Origin: Mesonia sp. K7
GTDB taxonomy: Bacteria; Bacteroidota; Bacteroidia; Flavobacteriales; Flavobacteriaceae
Assembly (NCBI RefSeq): GCF_003233725.1
Contig: NZ_QKQV01000016.1
Location: 1-46,145, forward strand
Reading direction: 5' to 3'
DNA: 46,145 nt
In this document: positions 1 through 8,634 of the stretch, one piece after another
Numbering within the stretch: the first letter of the stretch is position 1
How the letters are laid out: each line of letters opens with the position of its first letter
Translations under genes and position numbers: made by a program
Notes under the pieces: model-generated
Told to the model about the DNA's origin: nothing
Databases searched by the model: none
What the model saw: only the letters and a program-made list of their open reading frames with translations

Positions 1-1782
1 GCTATAGAAGACTATGAAAAGCTAGTGTCAAAAGGAAAAGATGATGCTTATGTGCACATGCGTTTAGCAGAAGCTTATTATAATATTTACAATAGCAAAA
101 ATGCTGAGAAGTATTATGGGATGTATATCGCAGAAGTAGATACAGCGACAGCAGAAGCGCATGTGCGTTATGCAGAAATGCTAAAAGCCAACAAAAAACA
201 CGACCAAAGCAACCAAGCGATGGATGCTTTTGCAAACAAATATCCGCAGGATGTTAGAGCAAGAGAGTATAAAAACAATCCTAGTTATTTAAATGATCTG
301 CTAACTAAAGAAACAAAATATACAACAATACTTGCAGGGAGTTTAAATACAGCGAACTCCGATTTTGGTGTATACGAAAAAGGAGATAAAATCTACTTTG
401 TTTCAGCAAGAAACGAAGCTAGAAAAAACTATGGTTGGAACCAACAACCTACCTTAGATGTCTATGTTGCCGATAAAGTAGCAGACGATTTTAGTAATGC
501 TACTTTATTGCCGGGTGAAGTGAATACTAAATACCATGAAGGTACGATAGCAATATCTCCTGATGGAAATACGATGTACTTTACCAGAAATGACTATACA
601 GACGGTGATTATGAGAAGAGCTCAAACGGTATAGGTCAGTTAAAACTATATACTGCTAAATTAGTAGAAGGTTCTTGGGAGGATGTGCAAGAAGTGCCTT
701 TTAATAGTTCTGAATACTCTACAGGTCATCCAGCTTTAAGCCCTGATGGTAATACGCTTTACTTTTCAAGTGATATGCCAGGTGGATTTGGGATGTCAGA
801 TTTGTATAAAGTAACCGTTAATGGCGATGGGACATTTGGAGAACCAGAGAATTTGGGAGGCAATATCAATACCCCAGGCAAGGAAAGCTTTCCATTTGTA
901 GATCAAGAAGGAACTCTCTATTTTTCAAGTGATGGTCACTTAGGGATGGGAGGCTTGGATGTTTTTTATATCGATGCCGGGAAAACGTCTTTAGCTGATG
1001 TAAAAAATATGGGACAACCTGTTAACAGTACAGGAGATGACTTTGCATTTTCTTATGACAAAACTGCAAAAATGGGTTATGTAAGCTCTAACAGAGGAAG
1101 TGTAGATGCATTGGTAGCAAATGATGAAATCTATAGAGTAGGAGAAGTAGAGCCAGAATTACACCTTATTGTTAAAGTAATCAATGCAGAAAACGGAGCC
1201 TTGGTTGCAAATGCAGATGTAGACGTATATAGTGATGCTGGAATGAAATTGGCGGGTAAGCAAACCAATGCTAGTGGCCTGACAGACTTTAATCTTCCTG
1301 GCAAAACAATGTATGAGCTTCAAGTAAATGCAGAAGAATACGAGAGTGGTTCAGCAAGTGTAAGTGAAAATGAGGAAGGGGAACTTTCTATCGTAGTAGA
1401 ATTAACTCCAATCGAAAGAATGATAACAGAAGAAGAGGTAATTCTAAATCCAATCTTATTTGAGTATGATAAAGCAAGAATTACTCCAGAAGGAGCGATG
1501 GAGCTTGATCGTTTAGTGGCAGTGATGAAAAAGCACGAAAACATGGTCATCTTCGTAAGATCTCATACCGATAACAGAGGTTCAGATTCGTACAACTTAG
1601 ATCTTTCTGAAAGAAGAGCACAAAGTACAGTTCAATACGTTATTTCTAAAGGTATTGATGAAAGCAGAATCTCAGGTCAAGGTTTTGGAGAAAATGATCC
1701 AAAAATTAAGTGTGGCGGAAACTGTACCGAAGAAGAACATCAGACAAACCGTCGTTCGGAGTTTAAGATTGTGAAGCGGTAG
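1..1782 (+). CDS. PorE-like OmpA family protein with TPR, beta-propeller and CRD (5' partial)
   Basis: The reading frame is open from base 1, so the start lies outside the window. The domain order seen is TPR-like helices at the N-terminal end, then PD40/WD40-type beta-propeller repeats with recurring SPDGNTLYFSS-like words. A carboxypeptidase-regulatory-like beta-sandwich follows (starting LHLIVKVINAENGA). Last comes an OmpA C-terminal peptidoglycan-binding domain of about 110 residues, with FEYDKARI and a SHTDNRGSDSYNLDLSERRA stretch. This is the architecture known for PorE of the type IX secretion system and for the OmpA proteins found beside PorP/SprF in Flavobacteriia. Such proteins tie outer-membrane complexes to peptidoglycan. 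A secreted CHU_C surface protein follows at 2521, which fits. Whether it is the core PorE or a paralogue dedicated to one adhesin cannot be decided here. Confidence 0.88.
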   Translation, partial: AIEDYEKLVSKGKDDAYVHMRLAEAYYNIYNSKNAEKYYGMYIAEVDTATAEAHVRYAEMLKANKKHDQSNQAMDAFANKYPQDVRAREYKNNPSYLNDLLTKETKYTTILAGSLNTANSDFGVYEKGDKIYFVSARNEARKNYGWNQQPTLDVYVADKVADDFSNATLLPGEVNTKYHEGTIAISPDGNTMYFTRNDYTDGDYEKSSNGIGQLKLYTAKLVEGSWEDVQEVPFNSSEYSTGHPALSPDGNTLYFSSDMPGGFGMSDLYKVTVNGDGTFGEPENLGGNINTPGKESFPFVDQEGTLYFSSDGHLGMGGLDVFYIDAGKTSLADVKNMGQPVNSTGDDFAFSYDKTAKMGYVSSNRGSVDALVANDEIYRVGEVEPELHLIVKVINAENGALVANADVDVYSDAGMKLAGKQTNASGLTDFNLPGKTMYELQVNAEEYESGSASVSENEEGELSIVVELTPIERMITEEEVILNPILFEYDKARITPEGAMELDRLVAVMKKHENMVIFVRSHTDNRGSDSYNLDLSERRAQSTVQYVISKGIDESRISGQGFGENDPKIKCGGNCTEEEHQTNRRSEFKIVKR

Positions 1783-1787
1783 TGCTT

Positions 1788-1914
1788 CACTTCGACAGGT
1801 TCAGTGACCACGGCAATCTCAGCAACCCAAGTGAGATGTGAGATTTTAGACGTGAGTAGTACACTTCGAAAAGCTCAGCACAGACCGATCAGCAACCGAT
1901 TTGAGTGATGTGAA
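1788..1914. repeat. Two diverged tandem copies of a ~50 bp repeat
   Basis: Copy 1 begins at 1788 with CACTTCGACAGGTTCAG and copy 2 at 1862 with CACTTCGAAAAGCTCAG. Both then share TCAGCAACC, a TGAG word and an ATGTGA ending. The copies are about 74 bp apart and start just after the stop codon of the OmpA gene. They contain no ORF of note. I infer a degenerate intergenic repeat family. A genome-wide search would show whether it is dispersed. Confidence 0.6.
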
Positions 1915-1938
1915 AGATGAATGATTAATTGAAATATA

Positions 1939-2107
1939 TTGTTGAGTTAATAATTATATTTCAACAACTATAAAAGGCGTGAAAAAGAAAAATGTTTAGT
2001 TTCAGAGACTACTTTGACCCAATACCCTATACAGCTACTGGAATTTGGGTTTTGTAGTGACTTTAAGTCATTCCGATGGTCCCGTTTGCGCCTTCGGGAC
2101 TAAGGAA
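1939..2107. other. Structured non-coding stretch with three inverted repeats
   Basis: There is no supported gene between 1783 and 2140. An inverted repeat TTGTTGA (1939-1945) / TCAACAA (1961-1967) is followed by a longer imperfect hairpin at 2009-2057, with arms CTAC..CCCAA and TTGGG..GTAG. A compact hairpin lies at 2071-2107, with GTCCCG (2079-2084) pairing CGGGAC (2095-2100) and flanked by TTCC / GGAA. The last one lacks a clean T-tract on either strand, so it is not a textbook terminator. It could be the remnant of a mobile element, a small RNA or a 5' leader for the gene at 2141. Confidence 0.4.
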
Positions 2108-2140
2108 TCTCACTTAGAATTATAGAAATAAAAATATTAA

Positions 2141-2473
2141 ATGTATAAGGAGTCCATTGTTTTCCATCCGATGTCAAAAAAACCTGAACGAGATCAGAAT
2201 GATTTGAGTTTTAGTCGTACTGTATTAGTTTATAGCGAGCAATTTGATTTTATCGAATTAGGGTATTTCGATTTTGAAGATGACAGCTGGTATCATTTTG
2301 GAGCGGACTCCTTTTTATTGAAATGTTGGTGTTATGTTCCGCACCCAGATCCAAAACATTTAAATGATCGAGAATGGCCACTGATTAAACATCAAGGCTA
2401 TCAAAATGATATTGTAGATGAACTCCATGAAAAAATAAAACAACGTGGAAGTAAAAAACCATCTATTGATTAA
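2141..2473 (+). CDS. Small DUF551-like protein
   Basis: This is a 110-residue ORF with no signal peptide or membrane segment. The core has the pattern RTVLVYSEQFDFIELGYFD, then W-x-H-F-G, then W-C-Y-V-P-H-P-D-P. This resembles the layout of DUF551, a short family common in phages and prophages: VLVY, G-Y/F-x, W, then a W-MPLP-like end. The function is unknown. An in-frame ATG at 2171 is an alternative start that would drop the first 10 residues. It lies between two surface or secretion genes and is not obviously part of an operon with either. The family assignment is by eye and tentative. Confidence 0.5.
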   Translation: MYKESIVFHPMSKKPERDQNDLSFSRTVLVYSEQFDFIELGYFDFEDDSWYHFGADSFLLKCWCYVPHPDPKHLNDREWPLIKHQGYQNDIVDELHEKIKQRGSKKPSID

Positions 2474-2520
2474 AATGAATTGAATAATAATTTTATTAAA
2501 TATTCTAAACTGAACTATTA

Positions 2521-5500
2521 ATGATTAAGATTAGTCGACATATTTCTATAATTATTTTGCTATTTTTTAGCTTAAATGAATTAACAGCCCAAAATATATA
2601 CATAGGCACTGGGGATATACACTATGAGTGTTCTGGATATTTCTTTGATAATGGAGGAGAAAATGGTTACAGTGAAGATGATGGAGTTGTTACTTTGTGT
2701 CCGAACAATACTGGAAATAGCATAAAAATTGATTTTACTAATTATTCTTTTTTATTGGCTCAAGGAGATGTATTAAAAATTTATGATGGAACATCAGTTT
2801 CAGCCCCTTTGATAGGTGAATATACCACAGTTAATAATCCAGGTTTGGTTTTGCCTACCATAGCAAACACTTCAGGGTGTCTTACATTTGAATTTATTAC
2901 AGATGGCAATATTTCTCCTGTTCCCGGTTGGAAAGCTTCTATTGACTGTCAAGACTGTCCTGACATTAATTTTGAAATAAATGTTAGCCCTTCTGAAATA
3001 ATACCCAATGGGTATAGGGTAGAAAAAGGTGTTCCGATTACATTTGATGTTGATATTCCGAATGCTACCTATTTCTGGGATTTTGGAGATGGAGCTACCG
3101 CATCTGGTCAGAGTGTGACGCATACATTTAATCCTAACCCTCAAAATGCACAAGAAGGATTACTTGGCACCTATCAAGTCAAATTAATTGTAACTACTGC
3201 TAATGGCTGTCTATATAGTATAGTATATACCTTTGAAGTTACCCATTACAGAGTGGTTATTGATGAAAATTACTCGGTTGATGAACTCATCGAAGATGTA
3301 TTTATTACTGGAAATTGTGGAAATGTTACCAATATTCATTCACCGTCGAATGCTATTTTAGGAGGTTTTGGTCTCCATAGTTTAGGGTATTTTGAAAAAG
3401 CCTATTCTAATTTTCCTTTTGAAGATGGTATTGTTCTTTCAACTTCATATATCGATTATGTTCCTGAAGGCCCGAATAGTGGAGGAGGGTGGCCTGGTGA
3501 CACTGACTTAAATACAATTGCTTCTCCCACTTATGACGCTACCAGTATTGTTTTTGAGTTCACTCCTTATATAAGCGAAATAAATTTTGAGTATATTTTT
3601 GCTTCTTACGAGTACCCTCAATATATATGTAATTTTGCAGATACATTTGCTTTTATATTAAGTGGCCCTGGGATTAATAATATTAATGCTTATGATCACG
3701 ATGCTAATCCCAATACTCCTGATGTTAATTTAGATTTAGGAGGACTTAATATAGCTTTGATTCCTGGTACGAATATCCCAGTAAGTGTAACCAATATCCA
3801 TCAACAGATCGATTGTCCCGGCACTAATTCTTTAGGGGAATATTATACTGATGCATATTATGATTACGCTGCTGATGGACACGGAACATCAGGGATAGAT
3901 ATGTATGGACAAACTGTTCCGTTAACAGCTACCGCTCAGGTGGTACCCGGAGAAACTTATACCATTAAACTTGTAGTAGCAGATTATGGAGATAGAAGAT
4001 ATCAATCTGCTGTTTTTTTAAAAGGTCAAAGTTTTACTTTAGGCCCAGATTTAGGTGAAGATATTATTTCCAATAATGAAAATATTACTCTTCCTTGCGA
4101 AGGGGAATCTATTATACTTAATCCTTTTGAAAATGTTCAAACAATAATAGGGTTGACTTACGAATGGTATAAAGATGGAGTTTTGCTACAGGGAGAGACA
4201 GGCGAAACATTAGAAGTTACAGAAGAAGGCACCTATGTAGTATACGTTTATTTTGATAATAATTGTGCAGGTACTGATGAAATTATCGTTGAATTTTTAC
4301 CACAACCAAACCTTAAAGAAGGAACATTAGCTTCTTGTGATAATGGTTTTGGTGAAAATGTTTTTGATTTACTTGCTGTAAAAGATGATATTTTATTAAA
4401 TCAAAGTAGTAGTGATTTTTCTTTCTTTTTTTATCTTACAGAAGGAGATGCTATTTTAAATATAGAATCAAATCGTATACAAAATCCAGATGAATACTAC
4501 AGTGAAGATAACGTTATATGGGTTCGAGTAGAAAATGACGAAGGCTGTTATGCCATTACTTCTATTGAATTGGTATTATTACAACGTCCTGCAATAAATT
4601 CGACAGCTATTACTAAGTATTTATGTGAGTATACAGAAACAGGTTTGAGTACCATTGACTTAACACAATATAATGAAATGATTAATCCTGATACTTCTAA
4701 TGGCACAGAAGTAATTTATTATGCAACTGCAGATGCTTATGAGAATGGAGAAGCTATTAACAATCCTAGTACTTATAGCACTATTTCTAATCCACAAACT
4801 CTTATTGCCCAAGTTATAAATACTTCTAATTTTTGTACTTCTTTGGAGGTTACAGAATTAACTATTCATACTTTGAATTTTCCCGAAGTGGATATATCTA
4901 GGTACCATGGAGCTGTGATATGTTTAGATAAAAATCCTTTAACTCCAGTATATGGTGGAAACTATGAAACCCTCCCCATTCACACTGATTTACCCGCAGA
5001 TGGAACCTATTTATTTCAATGGATTTATAACGGTCAACCCATAGAAAATGATACACCTAGTCTAATAATTGATCAAGCTGGCACCTATGAAATTGAGGTT
5101 ACTCATGTGGAAAGTGGATGTACTTCTAGCAGTAAGGCTACTATCATTGAGAGTAATCCTCCAGAATTTAATATTTCACCATTAACATTTGTTTTTAGTG
5201 AAAATAATTCTTTGGAAGTGTATTCTATTAGCGGAAGTGGAGATTATGAATTTAGAATTGGAAATAGTTCATGGGTAGATATAGGTGGACAAGACCGTTT
5301 GGTATTTGATGGTATCTCTTCTGGAGAGCATATTGTTGAAGGAAGGGATAAATATGGTTGTGGCGTTACAAGGCATTCTATTGTTTTTGTAAGCTATCCT
5401 AAATTCTTCACTCCTAATCAGGACGGGTATAATGATTATTGGAGTCTTTCAGATATTCACTATAATTACGATACTATTAATATTACCCAAATCTGGATTT

Positions 5501-5679
5501 TTGATCGTTATGGAAAATTATTAACCACCTTTCCTCCCCATGGAAGATGGGATGGCACTTACAATGGACAACCCCTACCATCAAATGATTATTGGTTTAA
5601 GGTAGAGTATGTAGTTTTGCTACCAAATGGTATAAAAGAAAGAAAAATTTTTAAAGCTAATCTCACTCTTAAAAGATAA
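2521..5679 (+). CDS. Secreted multidomain surface protein, T9SS type B (CHU_C) sorting domain
   Basis: The protein has 1052 residues. An N-terminal signal peptide ends near LTAQN. A CUB-like domain spans about 25-142 (paired Cys, DVLKIYDGTS). A PKD domain at about 150-240 carries YFWDFGDGATASGQSVTHTF. A choice-of-anchor L-type domain spans about 245-508 (FITGNCGNVTNI, ATSIVFEFTPY, NFEYIFASYEYPQY). An Ig-like/gliding repeat region follows, with cysteine-spaced segments such as TYEWYKDGVLL. The last ~95 residues (about 958-1052) form the gliding-motility-associated C-terminal domain: FTPNQDGYNDYW, IFDRYGKLL, GRWDGTYNGQPLPSNDYWF. Known biology: this C-terminal domain directs export by the type IX system without the short type A signal. 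Its role is probably adhesion or gliding. It lies downstream of the PorE-like gene, and the mobile element begins 17 bp after its stop codon. Confidence 0.92.
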   Translation: MIKISRHISIIILLFFSLNELTAQNIYIGTGDIHYECSGYFFDNGGENGYSEDDGVVTLCPNNTGNSIKIDFTNYSFLLAQGDVLKIYDGTSVSAPLIGEYTTVNNPGLVLPTIANTSGCLTFEFITDGNISPVPGWKASIDCQDCPDINFEINVSPSEIIPNGYRVEKGVPITFDVDIPNATYFWDFGDGATASGQSVTHTFNPNPQNAQEGLLGTYQVKLIVTTANGCLYSIVYTFEVTHYRVVIDENYSVDELIEDVFITGNCGNVTNIHSPSNAILGGFGLHSLGYFEKAYSNFPFEDGIVLSTSYIDYVPEGPNSGGGWPGDTDLNTIASPTYDATSIVFEFTPYISEINFEYIFASYEYPQYICNFADTFAFILSGPGINNINAYDHDANPNTPDVNLDLGGLNIALIPGTNIPVSVTNIHQQIDCPGTNSLGEYYTDAYYDYAADGHGTSGIDMYGQTVPLTATAQVVPGETYTIKLVVADYGDRRYQSAVFLKGQSFTLGPDLGEDIISNNENITLPCEGESIILNPFENVQTIIGLTYEWYKDGVLLQGETGETLEVTEEGTYVVYVYFDNNCAGTDEIIVEFLPQPNLKEGTLASCDNGFGENVFDLLAVKDDILLNQSSSDFSFFFYLTEGDAILNIESNRIQNPDEYYSEDNVIWVRVENDEGCYAITSIELVLLQRPAINSTAITKYLCEYTETGLSTIDLTQYNEMINPDTSNGTEVIYYATADAYENGEAINNPSTYSTISNPQTLIAQVINTSNFCTSLEVTELTIHTLNFPEVDISRYHGAVICLDKNPLTPVYGGNYETLPIHTDLPADGTYLFQWIYNGQPIENDTPSLIIDQAGTYEIEVTHVESGCTSSSKATIIESNPPEFNISPLTFVFSENNSLEVYSISGSGDYEFRIGNSSWVDIGGQDRLVFDGISSGEHIVEGRDKYGCGVTRHSIVFVSYPKFFTPNQDGYNDYWSLSDIHYNYDTINITQIWIFDRYGKLLTTFPPHGRWDGTYNGQPLPSNDYWFKVEYVVLLPNGIKERKIFKANLTLKR

Positions 5680-5695
5680 AAAAATAAAAATACAT

Positions 5696-6424
5696 CTAAA
5701 GCCTTTTATCTTCACTTGTTTTATCAAAGGACAACAAATTAAACATTGCCCGCATTCTGCTTCTCACTCGATTGCCATATCTTTCTTCTAATTCTTCCGC
5801 ATTGAGGTTGGTGGTGATGTGGGTGGTGTGGAGATTAGAGGGGAGTGGTGAGTGTTGAGATTTTTGGTGGGATTTTTGTCTCTGTTTATCGGTAGACAAG
5901 TTTCGGAGGAATAAATCGTAACGGGAGAGGAGAATTTCTCCCATTACATTACAGTCTTTTCCGTAATGTCTTCCTGTGGGTTCAACGCCTAAATCATCGA
6001 AACAAAAGCTACCTTCGTTTCCAAAGTCCTCAATGGTTCTAAACCCTAGGTTATTAAATCCGAATACGATATTCCGGCAAGGGGAAATTGTATAAGCTTT
6101 TTTTTGAGGTGTAATAAAACGCATTAAATTCATCAAACTTGTTTTACCACAGCCTACAGGTCCGGTTAGTAAAATTCCTTTATTAAGATCAATTTGCAGT
6201 TTTTTACAAGATTCAAAATCCTTAATAAAATAAGTACATAGTTTGTATAGTATAGGTTTGTCTTCGTGGTAAATTTTGAATTTTTTCCCATAAAGTGATT
6301 TTCCTTTTACTTCGAGATACTGGAGTATTTTTTTGAAATTGTATAGGATGTAATCTTGTTTGTGTTCACCGAGTTGGTATTCGACTCCTTTTTCGATTTT
6401 GATATGTGGTTGATGGGTGTTCAT
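5696..6424 (-). CDS. DnaC/IstB-like AAA ATPase of the integrative element
   Basis: The protein has 242 residues. Walker A is GPVGCGKT (88-95). Walker B is FCFDDL (140-145). A sensor-1-like THITTN is followed by EELEERYGNRVRSRM near the C-terminus, which is the DnaC/IstB loader pattern. Known family role: helicase loading or primase support in replication of mobile elements. In Bacteroidota such short ATPases sit in integrative elements beside a replication-type protein, an excisionase-like HTH protein and RteC, as here. A hydrophilic stretch at about 180-195 rich in Q, S, K and H sits between Walker B and sensor 1 and may be a lineage insertion. A 376 bp non-coding gap separates it from the next gene upstream (6801-7241). 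Confidence 0.75.
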   Translation of the reverse strand: MNTHQPHIKIEKGVEYQLGEHKQDYILYNFKKILQYLEVKGKSLYGKKFKIYHEDKPILYKLCTYFIKDFESCKKLQIDLNKGILLTGPVGCGKTSLMNLMRFITPQKKAYTISPCRNIVFGFNNLGFRTIEDFGNEGSFCFDDLGVEPTGRHYGKDCNVMGEILLSRYDLFLRNLSTDKQRQKSHQKSQHSPLPSNLHTTHITTNLNAEELEERYGNRVRSRMRAMFNLLSFDKTSEDKRL

Positions 6425-6780
6425 TTGAATTGAATTTTTACTCTTTACTTATTTTCATTATGAATAATTTTTATTGTTGTTTATTCTTTCTTTTTTGCAT
6501 CGCCCAAAAAAGAAACAAAAAACGCTAGCCTGGAATTTTCGGCGGTCAATTTTGTTTTTGAATTCTAAAAGAAATGAACTCGCCCGAATGGATCGTTCTC
6601 AAACAGCATTTTTTTTTACGAATTCTTCAAACTATTGACGCTCGCCTGCCAAATTCAAAAGGCAATTCTAAAACTTAGATAGGCCATTTTATTTTATTTT
6701 CGCGTGCTGAATTCAAAATCCAGTTTCTTTTTATTTTTTGGACCTCTGGTTTATGAATCCGACGGTATCATTTGAGATTC
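6425..6780. other. Non-coding stretch inside the integrative element
   Basis: No ORF worth calling is present. The sequence alternates poly-T/poly-A tracts with short GC-bearing words near 6510-6545, 6590-6610 and 6640-6665, and contains GAATTC-like words several times. It looks like an eroded repeat or a former coding stretch, possibly the leader of the ATPase gene. I see no clear hairpin or promoter. Confidence 0.4.
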
Positions 6781-6809
6781 CCGCTTTTACGGAAAAATTT
6801 TTAAAGCGG
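6781..6809. repeat. Inverted repeat at the end of the replication-type gene
   Basis: CCGCTTT (6781-6787) pairs with AAAGCGG (6803-6809) over a 15-nt loop. The right arm overlaps the stop codon of the minus-strand gene at 6801-7241. No T-tract follows on the minus strand, so this is a weak terminator candidate. Confidence 0.35.
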
Positions 6810-7241
6810 TTCGTTGTAATTTTTCTCTTTTTTAACTTTTAAAAAATCCTTTTTATATTTTTTATGTTTATCATGTTTATTAAAGTTTATATAATGCCCC
6901 ACTACTTGTTCACTACCTGTCCCAGTAGTTGTCGTAAAAGTGGTACAAGTATCGAACATGTATATTTTGCTTCCTCTTTGAGGATTGTTTGAAGGTTGGT
7001 ATTTGATGTATTTCCATTGGTGTAATTGATTGATGCATTTATGATATGTGCCCTTTGAGCCGATATGTGCCATTCGCATTACTTCCTGCCTGTTGATGTA
7101 GAACCATTTGGCAAATCTGGTATTGTTCCAAAATGAAAATAAAGCGAGGTATAAACTGATGTGTGTAGGATTTAGATTGTCATCTTCATAAACTTTTTCA
7201 AAAAAAGTTTTGAGATGAGTGATGTAGTTTACTTGTTTCAT
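6801..7241 (-). CDS. Replication-initiator/HTH-type protein of the integrative element
   Basis: The frame can be extended to a GTG at 7265, but the ATG at 7241 (protein beginning MKQVNYITHL) is the better start. It gives 146 residues. The body reads as a winged-helix type: NPTHISLYLALFSFWNN, then NRQEVMRMAHIGSKGTYHKCI, then HQWKYIKYQPSNNPQRGSKI. This matches the general look of small DNA-binding proteins of Bacteroidota mobile elements, where a helix-turn-helix precedes a basic C-terminus. The C-terminal 30 residues are K-rich. It follows the HTH gene at 7277-7552. A role in element replication or gene control is inference from the neighbours. Confidence 0.6.
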   Translation of the reverse strand: MKQVNYITHLKTFFEKVYEDDNLNPTHISLYLALFSFWNNTRFAKWFYINRQEVMRMAHIGSKGTYHKCINQLHQWKYIKYQPSNNPQRGSKIYMFDTCTTFTTTTGTGSEQVVGHYINFNKHDKHKKYKKDFLKVKKEKNYNEPL

Positions 7242-7276
7242 AAGATAAGATTCCGTGTCAGCCACGGAATACTTGA

Positions 7277-7552
7277 TTAATAAGAATTATCGACTCGGTT
7301 GTCTGCGAGGACTTTTTGAATGACTTCGTATTCGTAAAGAATTACTCCACCGAGTTTTGTGTAAGGCAGGGTTCCGTTTATTCTTAGATTCTGCAGTGTT
7401 CCTGGACTGATTTTTAGGAGCTCCATCACTTCGGAAGATTTTAGGTACTTCTTGGTAGTACTAGCTTTTACCTTTAGTAATTCTTTGATTTCATTTAAGA
7501 GCTCGATTTTGAAATCGTGAAGATCGTCTGTTGTAATAATGGATGTTGGCAT
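7277..7552 (-). CDS. Excisionase-like helix-turn-helix protein
   Basis: The frame is open up to a TTG at 7636, but that part lies inside a hairpin. The ATG at 7552 (protein beginning MPTSIITTDD) gives a sensible 91-residue protein. It has an N-terminal helical segment and a C-terminal helix_turn_helix_17/MerR-like DNA-binding domain: YLKSSEVMELLKISPGTLQN, then LRINGTLPYTKLGGVILYE. Such proteins act as excisionase or recombination-directionality factors, or as regulators, in Bacteroidota integrative elements. It lies between RteC and the replication-type gene. Confidence 0.8.
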   Translation of the reverse strand: MPTSIITTDDLHDFKIELLNEIKELLKVKASTTKKYLKSSEVMELLKISPGTLQNLRINGTLPYTKLGGVILYEYEVIQKVLADNRVDNSY

Positions 7553-7607
7553 AATTAATTGGGTTTTAGAATTGTTAATGAAAAGATCCCCTATCAAGTA
7601 AGGGATA

Positions 7608-7645
7608 AAAAAGCCGTTGGTACAATAGCATACCAACGACTTTTC
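7608..7645 (-). terminator. Rho-independent terminator-like hairpin after rteC-like gene
   Basis: Read on the minus strand, AAAAG and CGTTGGTA form the left arm. TACCAACG and CTTTT, followed by more T, form the right arm (core arms 7615-7622 and 7631-7638, 8-nt loop). A-rich left and T-rich right flanks are typical of an intrinsic terminator. It lies about 160 bp downstream of RteC and about 55 bp upstream of the HTH start, so it may end RteC transcription or attenuate readthrough. Confidence 0.55.
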
Positions 7646-7657
7646 GTTAATTTAACC

Positions 7658-7694
7658 CACGAACTTTACTATTTTAATAAATTTGGTGTTCGTG
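7658..7694. repeat. Inverted repeat CACGAAC / GTTCGTG
   Basis: The 7-bp arms at 7658-7664 and 7688-7694 are separated by 23 AT-rich bases in the space between the RteC and HTH genes. It may be an operator or a recombination-protein site. No further support is visible. Confidence 0.3.
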
Positions 7695-7806
7695 AATCGT
7701 TGATTTGACTTTCGTACTACAAACTTGCATAATTGTGAAGAATTAATTTCACCAGTAGGCAGGAGGTCAGGTCAAATTTTAACACTTTTTCGTGTTTTTT
7801 GTGGAT

Positions 7807-8634
7807 TCAAGATTTACGAATGTGCTCTTTTAGGTTGTGAGAAAGTTCATCGAGGTATTTGGTATGATTATTTTGACGATTCTTGATTTCAGCAAAAATC
7901 TTATAGTAATCGCCAATTTCAATATTAAAGAGACTTTGAAAGCACACAGCAATTTGTTTAATATCTACATTACCATTATTGATTGCTTTCTTGTGATAAA
8001 GTGCATAAATAATTTCCACTAAAGCCACTTTTGAGGCTGTCCATTGTAGATTGGATTCAATCAAAATATTAATTGATTGATTAGGGTTATTTATCATTTT
8101 CTTTTTTGCTTTGAGGTATTTCATAAATTTCAAGTAGGCTTTTGTTTTAGCAAAGAGTTGATCTTTAGAAGTGTTGAACTGAGGATCAAAAAAATAACTT
8201 CCTTTATGAAACAAATGTGTGTGTTCTTCTTGAGTCCGTGTAAAGAATATATGATCAAGATGATTTAAATTGTTATTGATGTATTGAAGTGTTTCTATAT
8301 GTAATTGAAGAAATTTATAAACTTTTTTTAATTGTTTTTTGATAACTCGTTTTCTGATATGAACAGGTGTATTTTGAATTTTCAATTCAAAACTTCTTAC
8401 TTCTCTATAGTAGATAAGTGAGACCAAGGGTTCACTTTTTATATTTTTAAAGAAATTAATTTCATCATCTTTTGAATCTATTTTTACGATTTCAATCTGT
8501 TTCCTCATTTTGTGCAAACAGCTATTGCAGCAAACGATGCTAAGGTTTGCTTTTTTCATAATATTATGATTGGAAATATTGATTTGTCTTAACTCCTCTT
8601 GAAATTCTTTGAGTAGGTGGCTAAGGGTTTTCAT
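7807..8634 (-). CDS. RteC-family regulator of element excision
   Basis: The protein has 275 residues and starts at the ATG at 8634. It is basic and helical throughout, with no signal peptide. The C-terminal part (about 190-270) has the RteC-type pattern NLQWTASKVALVEIIYALYH, then DIKQIAVCFQSLFNIEIGDYY, then LDELSHNLKEHI. Known family: RteC activates the excision operon of conjugative transposon CTnDOT under tetracycline control. Here neither rteA/rteB nor any resistance gene is in the window. The gene therefore probably controls, or once controlled, the HTH/excisionase gene just downstream. Confidence 0.85.
   Translation of the reverse strand: MKTLSHLLKEFQEELRQINISNHNIMKKANLSIVCCNSCLHKMRKQIEIVKIDSKDDEINFFKNIKSEPLVSLIYYREVRSFELKIQNTPVHIRKRVIKKQLKKVYKFLQLHIETLQYINNNLNHLDHIFFTRTQEEHTHLFHKGSYFFDPQFNTSKDQLFAKTKAYLKFMKYLKAKKKMINNPNQSINILIESNLQWTASKVALVEIIYALYHKKAINNGNVDIKQIAVCFQSLFNIEIGDYYKIFAEIKNRQNNHTKYLDELSHNLKEHIRKS

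Noticed and set aside
7553-7636. N-terminal extension of the HTH protein from TTG 7636
   Set aside because: The extension lies in a terminator-like hairpin and reads as non-conserved residues; the ATG at 7552 gives a normal protein.
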